Below, piece after piece: positions 41,841 to 50,470 of a DNA stretch of 64,000 nt. The DNA lies in contig JBNKDE010000008.1 in NCBI GenBank assembly GCA_050288105.1, positions 62,001 through 126,000 of the forward strand. The letters are read 5' to 3'. A program made the position numbers and the translations under genes. Under the pieces are notes generated by a model, which was given only the letters and a program-made list of their open reading frames with translations, had not been told where the DNA came from and did not search any database. Position 1 is the first letter of the stretch. Each line of letters begins with the position of its first letter. Source of the stretch: JACNJF01 sp050288105 (lineage in GTDB: Bacteria > Pseudomonadota > Gammaproteobacteria > GCA-001735895).

Positions 41841-44800
41841 GAGTGGTGAATCCGTTAAGTAACTGTTGTAATTGGGTAAATCGTTCATCCAGGTCTTCGG
41901 ATAACTGCAACACGGTTAAGGTTTGTTTTCCGTCGAACTGATATCGGTGAGGGTATTTCTGAATCAGCTGGATGATTTTCATGGGATCGATATTCGGCTT
42001 CTGGGTAAAAATGATTTTGCCTGATACTGCCCCAAAATCAATTTTTTGTATACCTATAGAACGTGTGATCAATTTCATTTCGGAGATGCGGAACAGGTTC
42101 TGCAGGGGTTGTGGCAGCAGGCCAAAACGGTCGATGAGTTCCATTTTCAGCTGCCTGATCTGTTCATCATCGCTAGCAGTTGCGATGCGTTTGTACTCAA
42201 TCAGGCGATGATGCACATCGGGAATGTAGGCTTCGGGGATCAGCGCCGGGATATGGAAATCGATCTCTGAGGCGCGCATCAGCGGTAGGTCATCATCCAG
42301 TTGTTTGTTGGATTTGAGTGATTTGACAGCGCGTTCGAGTAACTCCGAATACAGGGTAAACCCGATCTCACTGATCTGGCCGCTCTGTTCATCTCCCAGC
42401 AGTTCTCCCGCCCCGCGTATCTCCAGATCGTGCGATGCGAGGGTGAACCCAACACCCAGGTCCTCCAGTGATTCGATCGCCTGCAAACGTTTGCGAGCAT
42501 CGCTGGTCATGGATCTGGGGTGTGGGGTAATCATATAGGCAAATGCACGATGGTGTGATCGACCCACGCGGCCACGAATCTGGTGTAACTGTGCCAGGCC
42601 CAGTTTGTCTGCACGATTGATAAAAATGGTATTTGCAGTTGGTACGTCGATACCGCTTTCAATGATGGTGGTACATACCAGCAGGTTGCAGCGGTGATGG
42701 TAAAAATCGAGCATAACCTGTTCCAGTTCTTTCTCCTTCATCTGTCCATGCGCAATGCCGATACGCGCGTTGGGAATCATTTGCTCGAGTTCGGAAGCCG
42801 TTTTCTCAATACTTTTAACTTCGTTATGCAAAAAATAGATTTGACCGCCGCGTTTCAGTTCGCGCTGACAACCTTCTATGATGATTTCATCATTCCACTG
42901 TGAGACAAAGGTCTTAATGGCATGTCGCTGCATCGGCGGGGTGGCTATGATGGATAAATCCCGCATGCCGGAAAGTGACATATTCAGCGTGCGTGGTATG
43001 GGAGTGGCAGTAAGGGTAAGCAGGTCTACCTGGGCTCGCAGGGCTTTCAGTTTTTCCTTGTGCCTGACACCAAAGCGGTGTTCTTCATCAATGATTACCA
43101 GTCCAAGATCTCGATACTTGATGGCATCGGAGAGTAGCTTATGCGTGCCTATGACAATATCAATGGTTCCGTTACTGATTTGCTGGAGCGCCTGGTCGAG
43201 ATCTTTTTTAGCGGTAAAACGCGATAACAGGGCGATTTTAATCGGCCAGTCAGCAAAACGATCGAGGAAATTCTGGTAATGTTGCTGTGCGAGCAGGGTA
43301 GTGGGTACCAGCACGACGACCTGTTTGCCTGCATTGGCGGCAATAAATGCGGCTCGCATACTGACTTCGGTTTTACCAAATCCAACATCCCCGCAGACAA
43401 TACGATCCATTGGCTGGGGTCGAGTCATGTCATCGATGACTGCCTGTATGGCACTTTCCTGGTCAGGGGTTTCTTCAAACGGGAAGTCACTGGCAAACTG
43501 CTGGTACTCATCCTTGTTGATCGAAAATTCAAAGCCTTTAAGCGCTGCTCGGCGTGCATGAATCTCCAGCAATTCTGCTGCAATATCATGAATTTTTTCC
43601 TGCGCCTTGCGTCGCACCTTATGCCAGTGGTCACTGCCCAGTTTATGCAATGGGGCATTCTCGGCGCTGGCTCCGGTATAACGGGAAATCAGGTGCAGTG
43701 AGGAGACGGGTACATACAACTTATCCTGATTGGCGTATTCGATACACAGGAACTCAGTCTCTATGTCGGCTACCGTCAGGGTTTTTAAACCGAGGTATCG
43801 GCCGATACCGTGATCTTCGTGTACCACGGGGGCGCCTTCGCTAAGGTCCGCAAGATTGTTGATGACAGACTCGCTATCGCGCGTTTTACGATATTTCCGT
43901 CTTCTTGTCTGCCTTGCGCGTTCACCAAACAGCTGTGTTTCGGTAATCAGTGTGACGCCATCTTCATCCAGCTGAATACCGGTTTCCAGTGGAGACACCG
44001 TAATAAACAGCCCAGCCTCAGAATGCGACATGAAATCGATGTAGCTTTTGACGGTACGCGGACGGATAGCGTGATGCTGCAGCATTTCAATCAGGAATTC
44101 CCTGCGTCCGGTTGATTCTGCGCAAAACAGCACTTTGTGATCAGATACGCTCTGCAGGTAGCCTTTCAACGCTTTTAAAGGTTCGTCGCTATGCTGCTGA
44201 ATGGCCAGAGGTGGCGCGGGTTTCAGCTCAATATTAATCGCATTCGGCTCGTTATCCAGGTATTTGCTGGAGGCATAAAGTGACAGTGGGTATCGAGCGG
44301 CGTGCTGTTGAAGCTCCTGTTCAGTGAGAAATAACTGCTGTGGTGTTAGCAGCGGGTGGGACAGGTTATAGCGGCGGGCTTCATATCGTTCTGCTACCTG
44401 TTGCAGGAAAAGATCGCAGCTATCATAAGCTGTCTGATCCATCAATAACTGGGTCTTTTCAGGCAGGTAATCGAACAGTGACTCCAGCGGATCAAAGAAC
44501 AGAGGCAGGTAGTATTCAATGCCCGGTGAAGAGATCCCCTGACTGATATCCTGGTAGATAGGGCAGCTATTGGGGTCGGCTTCAAAGGTTTGTCGAAAAT
44601 TCTGTCGAAAGGTTTTGATGCCTTCTTCATCCAGTGGGAATTCGCGTGCTGGCAATAAATTAATACTATCCAGCTTATCGATTGAGCATTGCGTTTCCGG
44701 GTCAAAACTGCGAATCGATTCTACTTCGTCATCGAATAATTCAATGCGAAAGGGGTTAGAACTGCCCATGGGAAACAGGTCAATGATTGAACCACGTACC

Positions 44801-45285
44801 GCAAACTCTCCATGCTGCTCTACCTGGGAAACAGTTTGGTAAGCCTGTTCGTTTAACTGTTTTCTAAAACTTTCCAGATTAATTTGATCACCGGTAGACA
44901 GAGATAATGATCTGGACGCGATATATTGTCTTGGTGCGACCTTCTGTAATAGCGTGCCTATCGAGATAAAAAGCAGTGCACGCCCGCTTGAGCCTGGCAG
45001 CAGGGAGAGGCAGCGCAGGCGCTCTGAAATAATATCCTGATGAGGTGAAAAGTGATCGTATGGCAGGGTTTCCAGATCAGGAAAATGCAGCACATTAAGG
45101 CGTTCCTCACGAAAAAAGTTGATCTCTTTTTCGAGCTGTTCGGCTTCCGCCATGTCCGCTGTGACGACAACAGACAGGCCTTTAAATTGCCGGATTTGCT
45201 GCGCTAAAAACAGACTTCGACTGCTTCCGTAAAGCTGTCCGGTTTTCTGTACTGAAGCAATTGACGGGACTGGCCGCTGTAACAT
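41833..45285 (-). CDS. mfd: Transcription-repair coupling factor Mfd
   Basis: Removes stalled RNA polymerase from DNA lesions and recruits UvrA. 1150 residues, matching the family. Order: UvrB-like N-terminal modules (SRSLFLAQQIRQFKGLSVVV), an RNA polymerase-interacting domain (GAPVVHEDHGIGRYLGL), and a helicase core with Walker A GDVGFGKTEVSMRAAF (about 633), DEEHRFGVRHKEKLK, TATPIPRTLNMSLSG and QIRGRVGRS. A C-terminal TRCF domain ends near GFTTHD. The csiV start overlaps its last codons. Confidence 0.97.
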   Translation of the reverse strand: MLQRPVPSIASVQKTGQLYGSSRSLFLAQQIRQFKGLSVVVTADMAEAEQLEKEINFFREERLNVLHFPDLETLPYDHFSPHQDIISERLRCLSLLPGSSGRALLFISIGTLLQKVAPRQYIASRSLSLSTGDQINLESFRKQLNEQAYQTVSQVEQHGEFAVRGSIIDLFPMGSSNPFRIELFDDEVESIRSFDPETQCSIDKLDSINLLPAREFPLDEEGIKTFRQNFRQTFEADPNSCPIYQDISQGISSPGIEYYLPLFFDPLESLFDYLPEKTQLLMDQTAYDSCDLFLQQVAERYEARRYNLSHPLLTPQQLFLTEQELQQHAARYPLSLYASSKYLDNEPNAINIELKPAPPLAIQQHSDEPLKALKGYLQSVSDHKVLFCAESTGRREFLIEMLQHHAIRPRTVKSYIDFMSHSEAGLFITVSPLETGIQLDEDGVTLITETQLFGERARQTRRRKYRKTRDSESVINNLADLSEGAPVVHEDHGIGRYLGLKTLTVADIETEFLCIEYANQDKLYVPVSSLHLISRYTGASAENAPLHKLGSDHWHKVRRKAQEKIHDIAAELLEIHARRAALKGFEFSINKDEYQQFASDFPFEETPDQESAIQAVIDDMTRPQPMDRIVCGDVGFGKTEVSMRAAFIAANAGKQVVVLVPTTLLAQQHYQNFLDRFADWPIKIALLSRFTAKKDLDQALQQISNGTIDIVIGTHKLLSDAIKYRDLGLVIIDEEHRFGVRHKEKLKALRAQVDLLTLTATPIPRTLNMSLSGMRDLSIIATPPMQRHAIKTFVSQWNDEIIIEGCQRELKRGGQIYFLHNEVKSIEKTASELEQMIPNARIGIAHGQMKEKELEQVMLDFYHHRCNLLVCTTIIESGIDVPTANTIFINRADKLGLAQLHQIRGRVGRSHHRAFAYMITPHPRSMTSDARKRLQAIESLEDLGVGFTLASHDLEIRGAGELLGDEQSGQISEIGFTLYSELLERAVKSLKSNKQLDDDLPLMRASEIDFHIPALIPEAYIPDVHHRLIEYKRIATASDDEQIRQLKMELIDRFGLLPQPLQNLFRISEMKLITRSIGIQKIDFGAVSGKIIFTQKPNIDPMKIIQLIQKYPHRYQFDGKQTLTVLQLSEDLDERFTQLQQLLNGFTTHD

Positions 45286-45674
45286 GATAGATTCGGTGGA
45301 TGCAAAGCGGGGGATTTTACACGCATCTGGAGTTCAGATAACCCCCGTACTGGAAATTTCGCTGTAGAGATCAAAGAGAATCTCAACCACAGAGGGCACA
45401 GAGAACACAGAGATTAAAGATGTAAACCACGAAGCACACGAAGAAGATTTAAATTTTTGGCGGTAAATCTGAAGAAGATTGCCAGAGTCTGGTAAGAGCA
45501 CAAAAATCTACGACCAAGCCGAGAGTCTTCGTGCGCTTCGTGGTTATTTAAATATAAAACACCACTCTACTTTCTGTGTTCTCTGTGTTCTCTGTGGTTA
45601 TAGCTTTACAAAAGAAGCAGGCATAAAAAAAGCGATAGCCAGGCTATCGCTTTAAAAGGCGGTTTGCGGTGCTC
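45286..45674. repeat. Inverted-repeat locus 2 (NHE-type repeats), no gene
   Basis: The 389-bp gap between mfd and the rhodanese-like gene holds the same repeat family as at 14.8 kb. Arm A is at 45384-45412 (CAACCACAGAGGGCACAGAG and onward). Arm B is at 45424-45450 (AAACCACGAAGCACACGAAG and onward). B-inverse lies at 45526-45547 and A-inverse at 45571-45600. Here the order is A, B, B-inverse, A-inverse, a nested palindrome able to fold as one long hairpin. The space between B and B-inverse shows nothing coding. The terminator of the rhodanese-like gene is at 45627-45655. Confidence 0.85.
45627..45655 (-). terminator. Intrinsic terminator of the rhodanese-like gene
   Basis: AAAGCGATAGCC and GGCTATCGCTTT form a 12-bp perfect stem with a short loop. 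On the minus strand it is followed by a run of T (complement of the A-run at 45626-45633). It lies 20 bp past the stop of the minus-strand gene ending at 45675. Confidence 0.88.
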
Positions 45675-46331
45675 TTAGTTGGCAGCTTTAACCGTAGTCA
45701 AACCGAGAATTTCCCAGTCCTGCATGCCACCGCGATACCATTTGATTTTATGTGCGGGGTAGCCGAACTTGAGCAGGTTATTGATGTTATTGGGGGATTG
45801 TCCACACCACATGCCGTTACAGAACATAACCAGCGTTTTCGCATTAGAGTAGTCCCACAGACCTTCCAGGTTTTTGGCGTTGAATGAGTCTTCCATAATC
45901 TCACCAATTGAAATAGGATCTGCGCCTTTGGCTGGGTTCAGTTTGGTCCAGGGCAGGTTAACCGCGCCTGGTATGGTGCCTTTGGCGGCCCAGTCAGGTG
46001 TACGAGAATCTACTACCAGGATTGAGTCGTCGCCATCATTCATGCGCTTCAGGTAATCAATTACTTCATTTTCAGCAATGGTTTCTACCCCTGGGGCCAG
46101 CGTGGAAGGCTGTATACAGAATGGGGGGCATTTGCGAGAAGTCTTTGCGAATGCGGGATTTACCGTATTCTTTTCGTTCTGGTTACGCATCAGGGTTACT
46201 GATTTTCCACCATGCATTACGGTAATGCTTTCCAGGTCAGGCGTGATGTTTACAGCAGCTGCAAACGAAGCGCTACTGAATAGCAGTCCTGCAGTGAGGG
46301 CTGTAGCAGTCAGGATTTTTGTTAATTTCAT
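45675..46331 (-). CDS. Periplasmic rhodanese-like domain protein
   Basis: 218 residues. Signal peptide (LTATALTAGLLFSSASFAAA). A Cys-pair motif, KCPPFCIQPS, precedes the domain. The rhodanese domain has SILVVDSRTPDWAAKGTIPG and a loop VMFCNGMWCGQSPNNI with the likely active Cys near residue 167, followed by IKWYRGGMQDWEILGL. The CNGMWC loop has a second Cys and lacks the usual basic residue, so classical thiosulfate sulfurtransferase activity is uncertain. Persulfide carriage or a redox role is possible. It is flanked by a terminator and, upstream, by a small secreted-protein gene. Confidence 0.88.
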   Translation of the reverse strand: MKLTKILTATALTAGLLFSSASFAAAVNITPDLESITVMHGGKSVTLMRNQNEKNTVNPAFAKTSRKCPPFCIQPSTLAPGVETIAENEVIDYLKRMNDGDDSILVVDSRTPDWAAKGTIPGAVNLPWTKLNPAKGADPISIGEIMEDSFNAKNLEGLWDYSNAKTLVMFCNGMWCGQSPNNINNLLKFGYPAHKIKWYRGGMQDWEILGLTTVKAAN

Positions 46332-46419
46332 TTAGATCTCCTCCTTTGTCTAAGGATTATTGATTAGGTGATTATTGTTATTTGACTTCTGGATAGTTAC
46401 AGGAGCCAGCTTATTCTCA

Positions 46420-46454
46420 CCCATGCGATTTTTTAATTAAAAAAACCGCATGGG
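46420..46454 (-). terminator. Palindromic terminator-like hairpin after the 64-residue gene
   Basis: CCCATGCG (46420-46427) pairs with CGCATGGG (46447-46454); a further TTTTTT/AAAAAA pairing lies inside after one mismatch. It lies 33 bp past the stop at 46487 of the minus-strand small gene and before the rhodanese-like gene. The stem is followed by mixed sequence, so it is a hairpin with terminator potential rather than a textbook terminator. Confidence 0.5.
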
Positions 46455-46486
46455 AGGGAATCTGGTTACCGCGAGCTGGGTGAGGT

Positions 46487-46681
46487 TTAATCACACTCCG
46501 GTTCTTTTTCTTCAGGTATATCCGACTTTTTCTTTTTCTTATCCTTGTCTTTCTCACACACCAGAGATGCGTTCAGAGAATCAAGGGATTGATCAGATGT
46601 GGTGAAGGTATTGTAGGCCGAAGCCTGTCCTAAAATGAGGGAAAGGAAAGCTGTAATGAGTACAGCTACAAATTTATTCAT
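46487..46681 (-). CDS. Small secreted Lys/Asp-rich protein, unknown function
   Basis: 64 residues. Signal peptide (FVAVLITAFLSLILGQASA-YNT), then about 20 neutral residues and a charged tail (CEKDKDKKKKKSDIPEEKEP ending ECD) with two cysteines. GGAG lies 6 bases before the ATG. It has no recognised domain. It sits between the rhodanese-like gene and a BamE-like gene, all minus strand, with 150-200 bp gaps, so separate promoters are likely. Confidence 0.65.
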   Translation of the reverse strand: MNKFVAVLITAFLSLILGQASAYNTFTTSDQSLDSLNASLVCEKDKDKKKKKSDIPEEKEPECD

Positions 46682-46888
46682 AAATACTCCGCGTCGTTGA
46701 CAGGTTTAATCCCTTTATATTTCTTTTTGTTATTTTAATAGAACTAATTGTAATGAAGTTGCCTGGATATGCAACGAAAATAAATTCTAGTAACTTTCTG
46801 ATTTAAAAGAAAAAAGCCAATTTATCAGAAATAAATCGCTACAAATGTTAATAATTTGTTAAATATAACTGGAAAAAATAGGCCAAAA

Positions 46889-47182
46889 CTACTTGGGCAT
46901 GATTAAAGTAGTCAGGTCAACTGTATGCAGCACAGTGCGGTATTCAAAATAGACACGAAAATCGCCGTAATCCCACTCGGTGATGGGGGGTTCACCAATG
47001 GGGTCGATTCTTCTTTCGGGCTCGCCGAAATCTGCTAATACCTGTTCCATAGAGCTTCCACGTTTCGGCATGACAGAGACAGAACTGGACTGGTAGTGGC
47101 CGGGGATAGCCAGTTTATCGGCCTGCAAGTTACTGGAAACAATGAAAAGCAGACTAATTAATAACGATTTTGCGAGTGACAT
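46889..47182 (-). CDS. Small exported protein with BamE/SmpA-like motif
   Basis: 97 residues. Signal peptide (SLLISLLFIVSSNLQA-DKL). The mature part includes SMEQVLADFGEPERRIDPIG followed by EPPITEWDYGDFRVYFE, reminiscent of the short strand-turn pattern in BamE/SmpA-like domains (a helix leading to GEP, then W-Y strands). It has no lipobox Cys, so it is not a lipoprotein. GGAG precedes the ATG. It is divergent from the lolC/E gene across 86-116 bp. Function unknown. Confidence 0.7.
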   Translation of the reverse strand: MSLAKSLLISLLFIVSSNLQADKLAIPGHYQSSSVSVMPKRGSSMEQVLADFGEPERRIDPIGEPPITEWDYGDFRVYFEYRTVLHTVDLTTLIMPK

Positions 47183-47298
47183 GACCTTGATCTCCAGTGG
47201 TCGAGTTTTTAATTGCTCTAACTATAGCATGACAAAGGCGTTCATCAACTTGATATAAATGGAGTCCCTTGTTGGAGTTAAATAACATTCGTGCTTTA

Positions 47299-48555
47299 AT
47301 GCCGCCCATGAAATTTCCGGTCGAATTACTTATCGGGTTACGCTATACCCGAGCCAAGCGTAGAAACCATTTTATCTCCTTTATTTCAATGATTTCCATG
47401 CTGGGAATCATTCTGGGTGTGATGGCTTTAATTGTCGTGCTGTCTGTAATGAATGGTTTTGAGCAGGAGCTGAAAGGGCGCATTCTGGGTATGGTGTCGC
47501 ATGTCACAGTGAGCAGCTTTGATAACAGGATTAAAGATTGGCAAAGCGTCAGCGAAAAAGTCCTGCAGGATAAGGAAGTCATTGCTGCGGCACCCTATGT
47601 TGATGCGGAAGCTATGCTGTCCAATCTGGCCTCGGTCAGCGGCACAATCGTGCGCGGTATTCTGCCTGAACTGGAACCCGGTGTTTCAGAAATCCACCAG
47701 CATATGCAGTTCGGAAAGCTGACTGATCTGGTTGCTGGTGAATACGGTATTGTTCTGGGTTCAGGGCTGGCAGCGAATCTGAATGTCGTGCCTGGTGATC
47801 GGGTCACGATGATCACGCCGCAGTCTCGTGTTTCACCGGTTGGTTTTCTGCCTCGGCTACGCCGCTTTAAGGTTGTCGGTATCTTTGAAATCGGGGTATA
47901 CGAATACGATCGAAGCTCGGCCATAATCCATGCGCAGGATGCATCAAAATTATTCCGTATGGATGGTGCGATGTCTGGCCTGCGCTTAAAAATCAGGGAT
48001 ATGGATAAAGCGCCCGAGGTTCGGCACAATTTGCGCGAGCTGCTGGGTGTTGAGTATTGGGTATCTGACTGGACGTTACGCCACAGTAATTATTTCAAGG
48101 CGGTTCAAACTGAAAAAACGGTGATGTTTATTATTCTCTCGCTCATCGTCGCAGTGGCTGCATTCAACATCGTGTCCACGCTGGTCATGGTGGTTACTGA
48201 CAAACAGGCCGATATCGCGATTCTTCGAACGTTGGGGCTTTCTCCGGCATCCGTTACCCTGGTGTTTATGATACAGGGTACCCTGATTGGTTTATTTGGG
48301 ACACTGCTGGGCGTTTTCTTTGGCGTCATTGTTGCCTCTAATGTCAGTGTCATCGTACCGGCGCTGGAACAGTTTTTTCACACTCAATTTCTACCGACCG
48401 GGGTCTATCCGATTACTGAGTTACCTTCCCAGATGGAGGTTTCAGATGTTGTCCGAATCGCTGTGATGTCCTTTTTACTATCAATTCTGGCGACGATCTA
48501 TCCAGCATTGCGAGCCTCCAAAACCCAACCAGCCGAGGCTTTACGATATGAATGA
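47299..48555 (+). CDS. Lipoprotein-releasing ABC permease LolC/LolE family
   Basis: Inner-membrane permease that lifts lipoproteins out of the membrane for LolA. Family N terminus LLIGLRYTRAKRRNHFISFI, then a first membrane helix, a large periplasmic domain (about 50-270) and three C-terminal membrane helices of FtsX type (FNIVSTLVMVVTDKQADIAI then LRTLGLSP). Only one permease gene is present next to lolD, so it may act as a homodimer (as in LolF-type systems). The start is uncertain: ATG 47299 or 47308, or TTG 47269. Its end overlaps lolD by 8 bp. Confidence 0.92.
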   Translation: MPPMKFPVELLIGLRYTRAKRRNHFISFISMISMLGIILGVMALIVVLSVMNGFEQELKGRILGMVSHVTVSSFDNRIKDWQSVSEKVLQDKEVIAAAPYVDAEAMLSNLASVSGTIVRGILPELEPGVSEIHQHMQFGKLTDLVAGEYGIVLGSGLAANLNVVPGDRVTMITPQSRVSPVGFLPRLRRFKVVGIFEIGVYEYDRSSAIIHAQDASKLFRMDGAMSGLRLKIRDMDKAPEVRHNLRELLGVEYWVSDWTLRHSNYFKAVQTEKTVMFIILSLIVAVAAFNIVSTLVMVVTDKQADIAILRTLGLSPASVTLVFMIQGTLIGLFGTLLGVFFGVIVASNVSVIVPALEQFFHTQFLPTGVYPITELPSQMEVSDVVRIAVMSFLLSILATIYPALRASKTQPAEALRYE

Positions 48556-49237
48556 AGCTAACGCGGTATTGCAGGTAGAAGGCCTGTGCAAAACGTACCA
48601 GCAGGGTGAGCTGTCAGTACAGGTTCTCAGGCAGGTTAATTTCTCTGTCGCCGAGGCCGAACGGCATGCCATTATTGGTGCCTCAGGCGCAGGTAAGAGC
48701 ACGCTGCTCCATCTGCTGGGTGGTCTCGACAGGCCGAGTGCAGGCAGTATTCAGGTTATGGGAAACCCCATGCAAAAGCAGTCTGAAAAGAAACTGGGGC
48801 AGTTGCGTAACCGCTATCTGGGTTTCATTTATCAGTTCCATCATTTACTTGCTGAGTTTGATGCGCTGGAAAATATTATGATGCCCTTGCTGATCCGGCG
48901 TACACAGCGCGCCGATGCTGTGGAGCAGGCGATGCAGCTGCTACAGAAGGTAGGGCTGGAACATCGTGCACGCCATAAGCCTGGTGAGCTGTCAGGAGGT
49001 GAACGTCAGCGCGTTGCACTTGCGCGCGCGCTGGTAACAAACCCGGCCTGCGTACTGGCTGATGAACCTACTGGAAATCTGGACGAGAAAACCGCACGCA
49101 GTATGCTGGAGCTCATGCTGCAGTTAAATGAATCCAGCAAAACCGCTCTGGTGATTGTCACCCATGATATGCAGATTGCCGCGAGTATGGATGCGCAATG
49201 GGAGATGCACGAAGGCTCACTGCTACGCCGTTGTTAA
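48548..49237 (+). CDS. lolD: Lipoprotein-releasing ABC ATPase LolD
   Basis: ATPase of the Lol release complex. Walker A GASGAGKSTLLHLLGGLDRP, Q-loop in YQFHHLLAEFDALEN, signature LSGGERQRVALARAL, Walker B CVLADEPTGNLD and the H-loop VIVTHDMQ. 229 residues, typical. It begins 8 bp before the permease stop. The next gene is on the opposite strand 6 bp away, so the lol operon ends here with no second permease. Confidence 0.96.
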   Translation: MNEANAVLQVEGLCKTYQQGELSVQVLRQVNFSVAEAERHAIIGASGAGKSTLLHLLGGLDRPSAGSIQVMGNPMQKQSEKKLGQLRNRYLGFIYQFHHLLAEFDALENIMMPLLIRRTQRADAVEQAMQLLQKVGLEHRARHKPGELSGGERQRVALARALVTNPACVLADEPTGNLDEKTARSMLELMLQLNESSKTALVIVTHDMQIAASMDAQWEMHEGSLLRRC

Positions 49238-49243
49238 CGGTGT

Positions 49244-49897
49244 CTACAGGCCTGAACTCTGCGCACTGTATCTGTTTACCAGGCTATGCGCATAAGCCAG
49301 CATGACCGGTATCTGCAGAATCAGGTAGCTGATATCCGATACCATGGTTCTACTTCCGCTGACGATAAATCGATGATCGATATAGCTGGATACCTGTTCA
49401 ATAATCCAGCGATTAGCCCAGTAGCTGGCTATGATCAGGATGAGTATTTTCCAGAAACTGGCGGCATCGGGTAAAAAGTTGATGTCCTGTTGTGTGGCGA
49501 GATTAAAGTAGCTATTGAGCAGGATCGCTATCGCAATACATCCTAGTAAAGGCATGGATACCGCAGGGTGATTTAGGAGTGGGAAGAAGGTGAAGATTAA
49601 ACCTGAGACCATCAGGATGTTCAGCATATTAGTGATATATTCACGCGAGACAAATAGATCCATCACCTGCGAATACGCCACACCCTCGACTAATAGCGGA
49701 AATAGCAGCAGTGTCATACACATAAGGATTAGTGTTTTGGTGACAGGGCAGTAGATATGTTCAACCAGCCACTCACCCGCGGGGAGCTGCAATAGCTGGC
49801 TGTGCAGGTAGACACAGAAAAACCCGATGGCGATCGAAAGTGCGATGATTAAACAGCTGATCCAGACAAATTGAAGGCTGAAAAAGATATCGAGCAT
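49244..49897 (-). CDS. Multi-pass membrane protein, unknown function
   Basis: 217 residues with about six hydrophobic segments (WISCLIIALSIAIGFFCVYL; MTLLLFPLLVEGVAYSQVM; MLNILMVSGLIFTFFPLLN; VSMPLLGCIAIAILLNSYFN; WKILILIIASYWANRWIIEQ; ILQIPVMLAYAHSLV). No catalytic motif is visible. Its start abuts the stop of the DUF2062 gene (1-bp overlap at 49897), so the two form a small minus-strand operon between lolD and comEC. Confidence 0.75.
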   Translation of the reverse strand: MLDIFFSLQFVWISCLIIALSIAIGFFCVYLHSQLLQLPAGEWLVEHIYCPVTKTLILMCMTLLLFPLLVEGVAYSQVMDLFVSREYITNMLNILMVSGLIFTFFPLLNHPAVSMPLLGCIAIAILLNSYFNLATQQDINFLPDAASFWKILILIIASYWANRWIIEQVSSYIDHRFIVSGSRTMVSDISYLILQIPVMLAYAHSLVNRYSAQSSGL

Positions 49898-50415
49898 TAG
49901 ACTGTTTTGCGAGATTTCCGGTGTTTAAGGTGTTTGGCTACCTGGTAGCGCCAGAGTAATCGTATGGCGCCAAAACCCAGTAGCGAACAAATACTTCCGA
50001 CAATAAAGCATCCGAGTAAGAATGGTTGCCAGATATACAGTAATTCGTTCGCCAGCCAGTGAAAAGAAAGTTCAAACTCAAAGCCTTTATCTGGCGTATT
50101 CAGCACCCATAACCCGACGCGATAGCAGAAGTAAAATAGCGGGGGCATGGTGACCGGATTACTGACCCACACCATGGGCACTGAGATCAGAATGTTGACC
50201 CTGAATAAAATCGCGCCCACCGCAGCAATCAGCATCTGAAAAGGAACCGGAATAAAAGCGCAAAACATACCCAGCGCGACAGCACCGGATACGGAACGCC
50301 GATTAATATGCCAGATGCTGGGATCCTGTATACGTGGCCCCAGTTTGCTAATCCATTTATTTTCTGTGATATGCCTGGGGTGGGGCATGAATTTTTTAAT
50401 TAACTTTCTAGGCAT
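49897..50415 (-). CDS. DUF2062 membrane protein
   Basis: 172 residues. The family core is plain: VSGAVALGMFCAFIPVPFQM, then LISVPMVWVSNPVTMPPLFY, with two to three membrane helices and a basic N terminus and C-terminal tail (HLKHRKSRKTV). DUF2062 genes are frequent next to comEC and lol genes in gammaproteobacteria; the function is unknown. It is divergent from comEC, with a 55-bp gap that may contain both promoters. Confidence 0.9.
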   Translation of the reverse strand: MPRKLIKKFMPHPRHITENKWISKLGPRIQDPSIWHINRRSVSGAVALGMFCAFIPVPFQMLIAAVGAILFRVNILISVPMVWVSNPVTMPPLFYFCYRVGLWVLNTPDKGFEFELSFHWLANELLYIWQPFLLGCFIVGSICSLLGFGAIRLLWRYQVAKHLKHRKSRKTV

Positions 50416-50470
50416 AAAACAATGGTAATTAATCAGGCTATCAATTAAGTTACATTTACTCTAAAAGGAA

